Assembly: GCF_002937115.1 (NCBI RefSeq)
Contig: NZ_NHRY01000148.1
Location: 1 to 58,714, forward strand
Reading direction: 5' to 3'
Length of the DNA stretch: 58,714 nucleotides
Source of the DNA: Rhodopila globiformis
Lineage (GTDB): Bacteria; Pseudomonadota; Alphaproteobacteria; Acetobacterales; Acetobacteraceae
Within the stretch, counting starts at the first letter, position 1. Each line of letters starts with the position of its first letter. This document shows positions 48,365 through 56,745 of this stretch, piece by piece. Made by a program: the position numbers and the translations under genes. The notes under the pieces were generated by a model. That model was not told the origin of the DNA. It searched no databases and saw only the letters and a program-made list of their open reading frames with translations.

Positions 48365-48876
48365 GCCGCCGCCCGGGCATGGATCCGCGGAATCAATCGC
48401 TGCGCTTCCAGGCGCCATTGCTGGACCGTCTGATCGATCTCAACCCCGGCCAGCGCAGCGACGGGGTTTCGTTTCCCGGCGATTCGCTGACCGCGCTGCG
48501 CAATGCCGTGCGGCGCGATCTTGAAGCCCTGCTGAATGCCCGCCGCCGCTGGCGTTCCTGGCCGGCGTCCCTCAGGCACCTCGCCGTTTCGCCCATCGGC
48601 TACGGTCTTCCCGATTTCAGTGCCGGCGCTTTCAACGATCCCCGGCAGCGGGAAGAACTCCGGTTTGAGGTCGAGGACACGATCCGCCGGTTCGAGCCCA
48701 GGTTCCTGTCGCTCACCGTGTCCCTGCAGAACGCCGATGCACCGCTCGACTCGGCGTTGCGACTACGCATCGACGCCGTCCTGCATGCCGATCCGGCCCC
48801 CGAGCCGATTTCATTCGATACATTCGTGGATCCGTCGGCCGACGAGGTGATCGTGGTCGCCCGCGATGCGCCCTGA
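48361..48876 (+). CDS. tssE: T6SS baseplate protein TssE (gp25-like)
   Basis: This 171-aa protein has the gp25/TssE pattern: LLDRLIDLNPGQ near the start, LRNAVRRDLEALLNARRRW, SPIGYGLPDFS and IRRFEPRFLSLTVSLQ (the EPRL-type motif, here EPRF, that links wedge to sheath). It starts inside the tagJ stop and precedes tssF by 11 bp. Confidence 0.92.
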   Translation: MSRRPGMDPRNQSLRFQAPLLDRLIDLNPGQRSDGVSFPGDSLTALRNAVRRDLEALLNARRRWRSWPASLRHLAVSPIGYGLPDFSAGAFNDPRQREELRFEVEDTIRRFEPRFLSLTVSLQNADAPLDSALRLRIDAVLHADPAPEPISFDTFVDPSADEVIVVARDAP

Positions 48877-48887
48877 GGACAGGGCCT

Positions 48888-50738
48888 GTGTCTGAAACGC
48901 TGCTGCCCTATTACGATCGCGAGCTGAACGCCATCAAGCAGCTGGCAGGCGAGTTCGCCGAGGCGCATCCGAAGATCGCCGGACGCCTGCGCCTTTCGCC
49001 CGATGGCGTGGACGATCCGCACGTCTTGCGGCTGCTGGAAGGCATGGCGTTTCTCGCGGCGCGCGTTCAGCATCGCCTGGACGATGAATTTCCGGAACTC
49101 ACCGACGCCCTGCTTGGGCTTCTGTACCCGCATTATCTGGCCCCGGTGCCGTCCTGCATGGTCGCGCAACTGGCCTGCCAGCCGGACCTGCTGACGCCGG
49201 CCCGGTTGCCCGCCGGTCTTGCCGTCGATACGGAACCGGTGCGGGGCGAAACCCTTCGCTATCGCACCACGACCCCGGTGACGCTATGGCCGGTCACGGT
49301 CGAAGCCGTCCGCCTGTCCGGACAGCCCATCGTTGCGCCCGCCAATCCCGCCGCGGCGGGCGCTGCCGCTGTGCTGCGCATCACCCTGGCGTGCCTGGTT
49401 CCAGAGGTAACCTTTTCGCAGCTTGCCATCGACCGTCTGCGTTTCTTCCTGCGCGGCCCGCCGAACCAGACCCTGCCGCTGTACGAACTCGTCTGTGGAC
49501 ACGTGATCTCGGTCGCCCTCGCCGACACCGCCGCCGATGCCAGCCCGGTCATTCTCCCGCCCGGTGCGGTGCAACCCGGCGGCTTCGGCCCCGACGAAGC
49601 CCTGCTTCCCTGGTCGGCCCGTGGGTTTTCCGGATTCCGGCTGATGACAGAATACTTCGCCTTTCCCGAGAAGTTCCTGTTCATCGACATCGGCGAACTC
49701 GATCGCAAGACGCTGCTGCCCTGCGGCAACCGCCTGGAAATCTTCCTCTATCTCGACCGCCCCGCGCCAGAACTTGAACGCACAGTCGGCCAGCAATCGC
49801 TGGCCCTTGGCTGCACGCCGCTCGTCAACCTGTTCCCGCAACGCTGCGAGCCCATCCCCCTGACGCACACCGATATCGAATACCGGCTGGAACCGGACGC
49901 TCGCCGCCCTCGCGCGACCGAGGTATGGGGGGTGGAGCGGGTGCGTGAAACGCTGCCCGATGGCACCCAGCGCCCCTGGTATCCGTTCCATCGGCTGACG
50001 GAGTCCGCCATCCGGACCGAAATCGCGGGCGGCCACTACCACGTCGCCCGGCGCGAGGCCGCGTTCGGCGTCCCGGGAACCGAGGTCTTCCTGGCTCCGC
50101 ATGACCCGGGTTTCGATCCCGCCGCCGCCGCGGACACCGTGCTGTCCGTCGATGCGCTCTGCCTGAATCGTGACCTGCCCACTGATCTTCCTTTTGGTGG
50201 CGGCCATCCGACGCTTCGCCTCGTGGAAGGCATCGCCGCGGTTTCCGCGATCACGGCAGTTTCGCCTGCAACGAATACCTTGCGCCCACCGCTGCGCGAC
50301 AGGAAATTCTGGCACCTTATCTCCCACTTGTCCCTGGGCCATCTGTCGGTCACCGGCGGCCCCGATGGCGCGGCGGTGCTGAAGGAGATTCTGCGGCTGT
50401 ATGACCTGCGCAACACGGCGGAAACGCGGGCCGCGATCGATGCAATCACCGCGATCAGCAGCCAGCCTGGCGTGGCGCGCGCGCCCGAACCGCCGCAAAC
50501 CGGTCAACATCGGCGTCGTGTCCCCCCTGTGTTCTGCCGCGGCCTCGACATTACCCTGGAACTGGAGCCCCGGGCATGGCAGGTCGGAGGACTTTTTCTG
50601 CTGGCATCGATTCTGGAGCGGTTCTTTGCCCTGAATGCGACGATCAACAGTTTCACGCGTACCCGGATCGTGCTCCGTGGCCGCCCGGGGGACGCCGCGT
50701 CCTGGCCGGCGCGCAGCGGGACACGGCTGCTGGGATGA
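48888..50738 (+). CDS. tssF: T6SS baseplate protein TssF
   Basis: This 616-aa protein begins with GTG and reads VSETLLPYYDRELNAIKQLAGEFAEAHPKIAGRL, the TssF hallmark. It continues with VDDPHVLRLLEGMAFLAARV and LTDALLGLLYPHYLAPVPS, and its C-terminal part has RLVEGIAAVSAIT and a typical end (FLLASILERFFALNATINSF). TssF and TssG form the baseplate wedge. The stop overlaps the tssG start. Confidence 0.95.
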   Translation: MSETLLPYYDRELNAIKQLAGEFAEAHPKIAGRLRLSPDGVDDPHVLRLLEGMAFLAARVQHRLDDEFPELTDALLGLLYPHYLAPVPSCMVAQLACQPDLLTPARLPAGLAVDTEPVRGETLRYRTTTPVTLWPVTVEAVRLSGQPIVAPANPAAAGAAAVLRITLACLVPEVTFSQLAIDRLRFFLRGPPNQTLPLYELVCGHVISVALADTAADASPVILPPGAVQPGGFGPDEALLPWSARGFSGFRLMTEYFAFPEKFLFIDIGELDRKTLLPCGNRLEIFLYLDRPAPELERTVGQQSLALGCTPLVNLFPQRCEPIPLTHTDIEYRLEPDARRPRATEVWGVERVRETLPDGTQRPWYPFHRLTESAIRTEIAGGHYHVARREAAFGVPGTEVFLAPHDPGFDPAAAADTVLSVDALCLNRDLPTDLPFGGGHPTLRLVEGIAAVSAITAVSPATNTLRPPLRDRKFWHLISHLSLGHLSVTGGPDGAAVLKEILRLYDLRNTAETRAAIDAITAISSQPGVARAPEPPQTGQHRRRVPPVFCRGLDITLELEPRAWQVGGLFLLASILERFFALNATINSFTRTRIVLRGRPGDAASWPARSGTRLLG

Positions 50739-51853
50739 CCGCCGATCCGGCTGAACCCGCTCCCCTGGTCCGGCGGCCACGCAACGCGCCGCTCGCCCGC
50801 TTGCAGCGGCAGCCGCGCCGCTTCACCTTCGATGCGATGGTGCGCGTGCTGATGCGCGCGGCATCGACGGACGAGCCATCGTCCGCAGTCCGCTTCCGCA
50901 CCCCGCCGGGCCTCGCTTTCCCGGCAGCGGACGTGCAGGAGGTACGAGACGCCGCATCCAGGCGGGACGTGGTCGTCGGCGTGATGGGCCTGACCGGTCC
51001 ATCCGGGGTGCTGCCGCGATATTATTCTGAAATGATTGTGCAGACGCTGCGCGGCGGTTCGACTGCGCTGCATCAGTTCCTCGATCTGCTCGGCGAGCGC
51101 TTCGTCGGTTTTTTCGCGATGGCCGCGACGAAGTACCGCCCCTCCCGTGCCGCGGATGTTGCCCGGTTGCGGCGAACCCCGCAACCTGACGCCATTTCCC
51201 AGGTGCTGCTGGCGCTGACCGGGCATGCAACACCGCATATCGCGCCTCGCCTCGCCACCGGCGTCAACCCGCTGCTGCACTACGCCGGGCTGTTCGCCAT
51301 GCGGCCTCGTTCAGCCGAACGCCTGGGTGCCATGCTGACGGACTGGCTCGGCACATCGGTGCAGATCATCGAATTTGCCGGCGCCTGGCTCTGGCTGCCT
51401 CCCGACCAACGCAGCCGTGTCGGCGTCGCCGGCAGTTTCCGTCAACTCGGGATCGATGCCGCGCTCGGCGTGCGTGCCTTCAGCCCGGAGGCACGGATGC
51501 TGCTGCGCATCGGCCCGCTCAGCCGGGCGGATTTCGACCGGATGTTGCCCGACCGGGAAATTCTGCAAAGTCTGGTATCCCTGGTCCGCGCATTTGTCGG
51601 GCCCGAGCTCGGCTTCGCGGTCAATCCCGTCCTTGCCGCCGCCGACGTGTCTCGCGCGGATACGCCCGGTGCCCTGCAACTTTCCCTCGACGCGGCTGTC
51701 CGGCCGCGCCTGGGCTGGAACACGTGGCTGCCCATCGACAGCGGCAGCTTCCTGCCGCAGCGCGACGCGGCCGATGCCATTTTCGATGCCGATGCGATCG
51801 AGGCGCAGCAAGCCCGAAGCAGCACGGCTCATACCAACCAGCGTACAGTCTGA
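50735..51853 (+). CDS. tssG: T6SS baseplate protein TssG
   Basis: The start is the ATG overlapping the tssF stop, giving 372 aa. Diagnostic segments are RFTFDAMVRVLMRA, VRFRTPPGLAFPAADV, GLTGPSGVLPRYYSEMI and FLDLLGERFVGFFAMA, and the C-terminal LGWNTWLP closes the family pattern. It completes the wedge with TssF and TssE. A palindromic repeat follows. Confidence 0.94.
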   Translation: MTADPAEPAPLVRRPRNAPLARLQRQPRRFTFDAMVRVLMRAASTDEPSSAVRFRTPPGLAFPAADVQEVRDAASRRDVVVGVMGLTGPSGVLPRYYSEMIVQTLRGGSTALHQFLDLLGERFVGFFAMAATKYRPSRAADVARLRRTPQPDAISQVLLALTGHATPHIAPRLATGVNPLLHYAGLFAMRPRSAERLGAMLTDWLGTSVQIIEFAGAWLWLPPDQRSRVGVAGSFRQLGIDAALGVRAFSPEARMLLRIGPLSRADFDRMLPDREILQSLVSLVRAFVGPELGFAVNPVLAAADVSRADTPGALQLSLDAAVRPRLGWNTWLPIDSGSFLPQRDAADAIFDADAIEAQQARSSTAHTNQRTV

Positions 51854-51873
51854 CCGTTGGGCGTCGGCGCCTG

Positions 51874-51931
51874 ATCGTCATGGCCTGGCTTGTCCGCATA
51901 GGCGCCAACATAGCGGGTGCCGGGCCATGAC
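51874..51931. repeat. Dispersed palindromic repeat downstream of tssG
   Basis: GTCATGGCCTGGC at the left pairs with GCCGGGCCATGAC at the right. The internal segment at 51894-51917 is the inverse of 31273-31296 with two mismatches. It lies between tssG and the methyltransferase gene and may end the baseplate transcript. Confidence 0.65.
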
Positions 51932-51982
51932 AGGAGGGCAACGGTCACTCTCAATGCCGACTGGTATCAAAAGGAGCGTAGC

Positions 51983-53482
51983 ATGAACGGCTGGAACAGC
52001 GGCTATGTCACCGACGTTCCCTACACGGCCGGGTGGTACAGCCAGCAATCGCCGGTGATGATGGCGCTGGCCTGCCAGTTGTGCGGCGTCGCTGTTCCGT
52101 TTCCGCGGGATGCAGACCCGGTGCATCTTCTGGAACTCGGTTGCGGTCAGGGCTACGGCGCACTCGTGCAGGCGGCAAGCAACCCGGGGTGGCGGGTCAC
52201 CGCCATCGACTTCAATCCGACCCATATCGCTGCCGCGCGGGCGTGGGCGGTGGAGGCCGGCTTGACGAATATTTGCTTCATCGAAGCCGACCTTGCGACA
52301 TTTGCCGAAGATCCGGTGGGGCGGGACATCCCCGAAGCCGATTTCGTCACCATGCACGGCGTCTGGAGCTGGGTGCCCGATTCCGTGCAGTCCGGCATCG
52401 TTCGCCTCTTGCGGCAAAAGCTGCGCGCCGGCGGTGTGCTGCACCTCAGCTACAACGGGCTGCCCGCCTGGGGTCCGGTCCTTGGCATGCAGCGCCTGTT
52501 GCGCGAAGCCGGCCGCCGCCTCGCCTGGCGCAGCGACCATCAGGCCGAGGAGGGCATGGCGGTGGTGAAGGCGTTGCTGGCGGCTGAGGCGCGCCATCTC
52601 GATCGTGCGCCCATGGTCAAGGCGCTGCTTGCGCGTCTAGAGGACGTGCCGCGTGGCTATCTCGCCCATGAATACATGAATGAATTCTGGCGCCCCTGCT
52701 TCCTGGCCGATGTCGCGGCGGCGCTGTCGGGTGCGAAACTGGAATGGATTGGTTCCTCGCAGCTGATCGAGAACTTTCCGGCGCTGACCATGACCGATGC
52801 CCAGCGGGCGATTGCCAACAGGTTCGAGGACCCGCTGATGCGCGAAATGGTCAAGGACCTGTGCGTGGAACGGTCACTGCGGCACGATCTGTTCGTCCGC
52901 GGCGCCCGGCGCGTCGGCAATGCAACCCGCGACGAGATGTTGATGGACGTCGTCATCGGCATGGGCGTCCATCCCGACGAGCTGCCGGCGGAGGTCGAGG
53001 TTCCGACCGGGCAGGCGCGGTTCAACGCGGCGTTCTACGGACCCGTGGTCGAAGCCGCGAGCCGGCAGGCCAGCCGCGTCGGCGACCTGCTGCGGTTGGC
53101 GGAGGTCGAGGGCAATCGCGACAATCCCGCAGAATTGCTGGGCATGTTGGTCGGCGCAAACCTGGCCTATCCGGTCCTGCGGCCGGATGCCGATCCCGAT
53201 CCTGGCGCCATGCACTTCAACCGGATCGCCGCGCGCCGCCTTGCCCGCTCGGAAAGCCTGAACCGAGTCGTGGGCCTGGCGAGTCATCGCCTTGGCGCCG
53301 GGGCGCATGGCAGCCTTCTGGATCTGCTCGTGCTCGACCGGCTCGACGCCGGAGATGCGGTCGTACCGGACCTGCTTCGGCTGATCGCGCCTCCGTCCAA
53401 CGCCGTCTCCGCGCTGCGGCAGGCGATCGAGCACAGCCTTCACCGCAGAATGCCGATCCTGCGCGCGGCCGGCGTTTACTGA
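51983..53482 (+). CDS. SAM-dependent methyltransferase with regulatory domain, T6SS-linked
   Basis: The start at 51983 follows AAAAGGAGCG; an upstream in-frame codon at 51917 is less likely. The 499-aa protein has SAM motif I LLELGCGQGYGALVQAAS, post-I VTAIDFNPTHIA and motif IV DFVTMHGVWSWVP, then a 'methyltransferase regulatory' type region (GYLAHEYMNEFWRPCFLADV, TMTDAQRAIANRF) and a helical C-terminus. The substrate is unknown. The order baseplate-methyltransferase-sensor-kinase suggests modification of a T6SS component or an effector. Confidence 0.82.
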   Translation: MNGWNSGYVTDVPYTAGWYSQQSPVMMALACQLCGVAVPFPRDADPVHLLELGCGQGYGALVQAASNPGWRVTAIDFNPTHIAAARAWAVEAGLTNICFIEADLATFAEDPVGRDIPEADFVTMHGVWSWVPDSVQSGIVRLLRQKLRAGGVLHLSYNGLPAWGPVLGMQRLLREAGRRLAWRSDHQAEEGMAVVKALLAAEARHLDRAPMVKALLARLEDVPRGYLAHEYMNEFWRPCFLADVAAALSGAKLEWIGSSQLIENFPALTMTDAQRAIANRFEDPLMREMVKDLCVERSLRHDLFVRGARRVGNATRDEMLMDVVIGMGVHPDELPAEVEVPTGQARFNAAFYGPVVEAASRQASRVGDLLRLAEVEGNRDNPAELLGMLVGANLAYPVLRPDADPDPGAMHFNRIAARRLARSESLNRVVGLASHRLGAGAHGSLLDLLVLDRLDAGDAVVPDLLRLIAPPSNAVSALRQAIEHSLHRRMPILRAAGVY

Positions 53483-53840
53483 CGGCGACAGCAAAGCCGC
53501 ACGCAGTTTGGGATTGGTGGACGGCGTATCTTCCGCGTCATGGCCGGCGCAGGCCCGCCATCCAGGCATTTGCCGTGATCGGCATCGCAAGGCGTGGACG
53601 GTCCGCCTTCGCGGACCATGACAAGGAGAGGACGGTGCCCTGCACCCAATCAGGCGGTGATTCCCGGATGGGCCCAAGGGGCGTCCCAACCTGCTTGCGG
53701 TTTGCTGTCACCAGTGTCGCGCACAACGGCCCGACGGCGGCATGTTGCGACGGGAGACTGTCCGCGCAGGCGCCGAACTGGCAAATTTCCGCGGCTTCGT
53801 CCAAAGTCACCGGAATTCAGCGAGAAGCGGGCGGGTGGCG
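53483..53840. other. Intergenic region before the haem sensor
   Basis: This gap contains one copy of the palindromic repeat family (listed separately) and, after it, about 200 bp that should hold the promoter of the sensor-kinase genes. I see no gene in it. Confidence 0.45.
53536..53622. repeat. Dispersed palindromic repeat
   Basis: The left arm CGTCATGGCCGGC-gcagg-CCCGCCATCCAGG and the right arm GGCGTGGACGG...GCGGACCATGAC follow the family pattern with a longer, partly paired loop (GCATTTGCCGTGATCGGCATC). Confidence 0.6.
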
Positions 53841-54716
53841 ATGGGCCTGAGGACAAAGTTCAATGTGGCTATCGTGGCGGCTTTCCTGATCGGTTTCGCC
53901 GCCGCGGGCTTCTTCCTGCGGAACCTGTTCATTGAGGATGCACGCCAGCAGGTGCTGCAAGAGGCCGGCATCATGATGAGCGCGGCCAATGCGATCCGGA
54001 AGTTCACGGATACCTATATCGGACCGCTGGCGGCACAGCAGAACAACTCCGGCCAGCAGTTCGTCGCTGCGTCCGTCCCGTCCTTCGTCGCGCAGACGAC
54101 GTTCAAGACGCTGCGGGCACAGTACCCCGATTTCACCTACCGGGAACCCGCGTTGAATCCCACCAATCCCACGGACCGGCCAACCGACTGGGAAGCCGAC
54201 TTCATCAATGCATTCCGCGACAAGTCCGGATTGAAGCAACTGACCGGCGACCGGGAAACCCCGACCGGACGCGTGCTGAGCCTCGCGCGGCCGATCCCGA
54301 TCGACAGTCCCGCCTGTCTGCGATGCCACAGCACGCCGGCGGAAGCGCCGCCGGCCATGCTGGCCACCTATGGCCGCGACAACGGGTTCGGCTGGAAACT
54401 GCATGAGGTTGTCGGCGCGCAGGTCGTGTCGGTGCCAATGTCGCTGCCAATGCAACGGGCGGAAGCCAGGTTCATGGCCTTCATGATCATCCTGTTCGGG
54501 GTGTTCCTGCTGGTTTTGATCATCCTGAACGTATTGTTGCACTACACCGTCATCCGGCCCGTGCTAACGCTATCCCACATCGCCAACGCGGTCAGCCTGG
54601 GTGATTCAAGCGTGGAGGAGTATGAGCGGAAGGGTCGGGATGAAATCGCCATCCTGTCCAGTGCGTTCAACCGGATGCGTCGCAGCCTGGACAGCGCCAT
54701 GAGGATGCTCGAGTGA
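53841..54716 (+). CDS. Membrane sensor with DUF3365 (Tll0287-like) c-type haem domain and HAMP
   Basis: The start ATG 53841 begins MGLRTKFNVAIVAAFLIGFAA, an N-terminal transmembrane helix, giving 291 aa. The periplasmic domain carries ACLRCHSTP, a CxxCH covalent-haem motif, in a DUF3365 context (DWEADFINAFRD, VLSLARPIPIDSPACL). A second helix (FMAFMIILFGVFLLVLIILNV) leads into a HAMP domain (VIRPVLTLSHIANAVSLGD). No kinase or output domain follows in the same protein. It sits 16 bp upstream of a Ser/Thr kinase, so the kinase or a partner may be its output. A haem redox or gas sensor is inferred. Confidence 0.85.
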   Translation: MGLRTKFNVAIVAAFLIGFAAAGFFLRNLFIEDARQQVLQEAGIMMSAANAIRKFTDTYIGPLAAQQNNSGQQFVAASVPSFVAQTTFKTLRAQYPDFTYREPALNPTNPTDRPTDWEADFINAFRDKSGLKQLTGDRETPTGRVLSLARPIPIDSPACLRCHSTPAEAPPAMLATYGRDNGFGWKLHEVVGAQVVSVPMSLPMQRAEARFMAFMIILFGVFLLVLIILNVLLHYTVIRPVLTLSHIANAVSLGDSSVEEYERKGRDEIAILSSAFNRMRRSLDSAMRMLE

Positions 54717-54732
54717 TGACCGGTCAGCTTCC

Positions 54733-56145
54733 ATGAACGGCCCCGGCAAGCCGTCGGCGATCGGCCGATACCGGGTCGTGGATGTCCTTGGCCGTGGTTC
54801 GATGGGCGTGGTTTACCGGGCGCATGATCCGGTCATCGACCGCGATGTCGCGATCAAGCTGGTGCATCTCGATGCGGAGGATGCAGAGCAGCAAGCAGAC
54901 TCGCTCCTTCGCTTCCGCAACGAAGTTCAGGCGGCAGGCCGGTGCGCTCATCCGAGCATCGTCGCGGTCTATGACTTTCTGGAACAGGATGGCGACCCGG
55001 CCATCGTGATGGAACTGGTGGAGGGCGGCAGCCTGCATCGCCTTCTGCGCGATCCCGGCCGGCGCGCAACGCTGTCACCGCAGGACGTCTTGCTTCCGGT
55101 GCTCGACGCACTGGGACACGCGCACGGGCTGGGCATCATCCATCGCGACATCAAGCCGGCGAACATTCTGCTCACGGCAGACGGCAAGGCGAAGATCACC
55201 GATTTCGGCATTGCCCGCGTTGCAGGAGGCGTCCACGCCACGCGGTATGGCATGATGCTGGGAACCCCGAGCTATATGGCGCCCGAGCAGGTGGAGGGCG
55301 ACAAGGTCGATGCCCGTACGGACCTGTTTTCCATCGGCGCTGTACTGTTCGAAATGGTGTCGGGCAAGCCGCCGTTCGCAGGTTCGACCCTGACCGAAAC
55401 GATTCTGCGCCTTTCCGGGCCCGATCCGGTGGATTTGCAACCGGTTCTGGTGGCCGGGGCCTACGCCTATATCGACATCCTGCGATGTGCGCTGGCCAAG
55501 AATCCGGCGCATCGGTTTCAGAGATCCGACGAATTTGGCGCTGCGTTGCGGGCAGTTGCCGGCGATCAGCCGGACGTTTCACAGGAAACCGTGATTTTCT
55601 CGCACCGGACAGGGCGTTCCTGGGATCCCGCTTTTCTGCAACAGGTCGAGCGGCAACTGGCTACGCTCACCGGGCCTATCGCGAGAACGGCCGTCTTGCG
55701 TGCCGCCGCGAGTTCCAACAGTAACGACGAGCTCTATGCGACGCTGGCACGCGGCCTGCCCAATCCGTCCGATCGCGTGCGATTCCTGCGCGCCGTCGGA
55801 GGCGGCCGCCGCGAGCCGACATTGGGCGCGACATTGGGCGCGACACTCGGTGCGCCGCTGAGCGGCAATACGTCCTTCGGAACAGCCGCATCGCAGGCGC
55901 CACGGCCGCCATCGGCAGTGTGCCCGCAGGCATGGACTATTTCCCGCGAGGCGATGGCGGCGGCGCAGGCTGTCTTGGTCGTCTATACCGGCCCGATTGC
56001 CCGCATGCTGGTGCGGAAGGCGGCAGCCGAGGCTGTCTCAAGCAAGGATTTCATTGAGCGCCTGTGCGCCCATGTCACCCGGTCGGATGAGCAGGCAAAG
56101 CTCCGTCGCCAGTTGCGGTCGGAAGTCGAGCCAAAGCTGAACTGA
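54733..56145 (+). CDS. Cytosolic Ser/Thr protein kinase with duplicated C-terminal domain (PpkA-like)
   Basis: This 470-aa kinase has an intact catalytic domain: Gly loop LGRGSMGVVYRA at 19-30, VAIK lysine 42, HRDIKPANIL near 138, DFGIAR near 158 and SYMAPEQVEG. No transmembrane segment follows. The C-terminal part has two repeated helical units, LTGPIARTAVLRAAASSN and YTGPIARMLVRKAAAEAV, separated by a small 12-bp tandem repeat coding LGAT units (about residues 361-372). It probably phosphorylates T6SS proteins such as TssL. Confidence 0.9.
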   Translation: MNGPGKPSAIGRYRVVDVLGRGSMGVVYRAHDPVIDRDVAIKLVHLDAEDAEQQADSLLRFRNEVQAAGRCAHPSIVAVYDFLEQDGDPAIVMELVEGGSLHRLLRDPGRRATLSPQDVLLPVLDALGHAHGLGIIHRDIKPANILLTADGKAKITDFGIARVAGGVHATRYGMMLGTPSYMAPEQVEGDKVDARTDLFSIGAVLFEMVSGKPPFAGSTLTETILRLSGPDPVDLQPVLVAGAYAYIDILRCALAKNPAHRFQRSDEFGAALRAVAGDQPDVSQETVIFSHRTGRSWDPAFLQQVERQLATLTGPIARTAVLRAAASSNSNDELYATLARGLPNPSDRVRFLRAVGGGRREPTLGATLGATLGAPLSGNTSFGTAASQAPRPPSAVCPQAWTISREAMAAAQAVLVVYTGPIARMLVRKAAAEAVSSKDFIERLCAHVTRSDEQAKLRRQLRSEVEPKLN

Positions 56146-56745
56146 TCGCCTGTCGGAGATGATCTGGAATGCAGGCAACCGGATGCAAAGATTCCGGAAA
56201 CGGTTCGCCGCGACCGTAGCTCATACCGTCCTGACGATAAGGCAACGTCTACGCAGTCTGCCCGGTCTGCGATATGTTGTAAGTTGGTGCCTTCGGCTCG
56301 CCCTGGCTATTACGGCTAATAGATATTCCCGGCCATCGGGCAAGAGCCTGATTTTGCGGTCGTTTCCGAGATCTGTGCATCCGGTGGGGGATACAGGCAG
56401 CCGCGCCGCTTCATGACGTTGTTGATCACGTCGTGCGAACTGGCGGCGCTTCCATCTCCGGTCCAGGCGCCATTCCGCCGTCGCGTGACAAGAACAGGGG
56501 GCGCTATGGCCGGTAAAGGTTCGTGCGGCTTCGCGCCGGCAGCGTACCGCGCGCACGCGCCATCCCCAACGGGTACCTGAAGACACATCTTGGTGAACGA
56601 GCACTGCTACTTTTACGTTGTCTGGCTTTTTGGCTATGAGTGGCTGTTTTAGTCGAATGATAAGCTTAGGTTTGGTGGCAGCCGGACGCGAGCAGCGCGG
56701 GTTGTCGGCGAACAATCGGCCAACTGCCAGTGTTGCCAGGGGAAA
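56146..56745. other. 600-bp region between the two kinases
   Basis: No convincing gene is visible. Short frames on both strands lack motifs. It presumably holds the promoter of the second kinase gene, but no clear consensus was seen. Its base composition is more AT-rich near 56590-56680 than the flanks. Confidence 0.45.
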
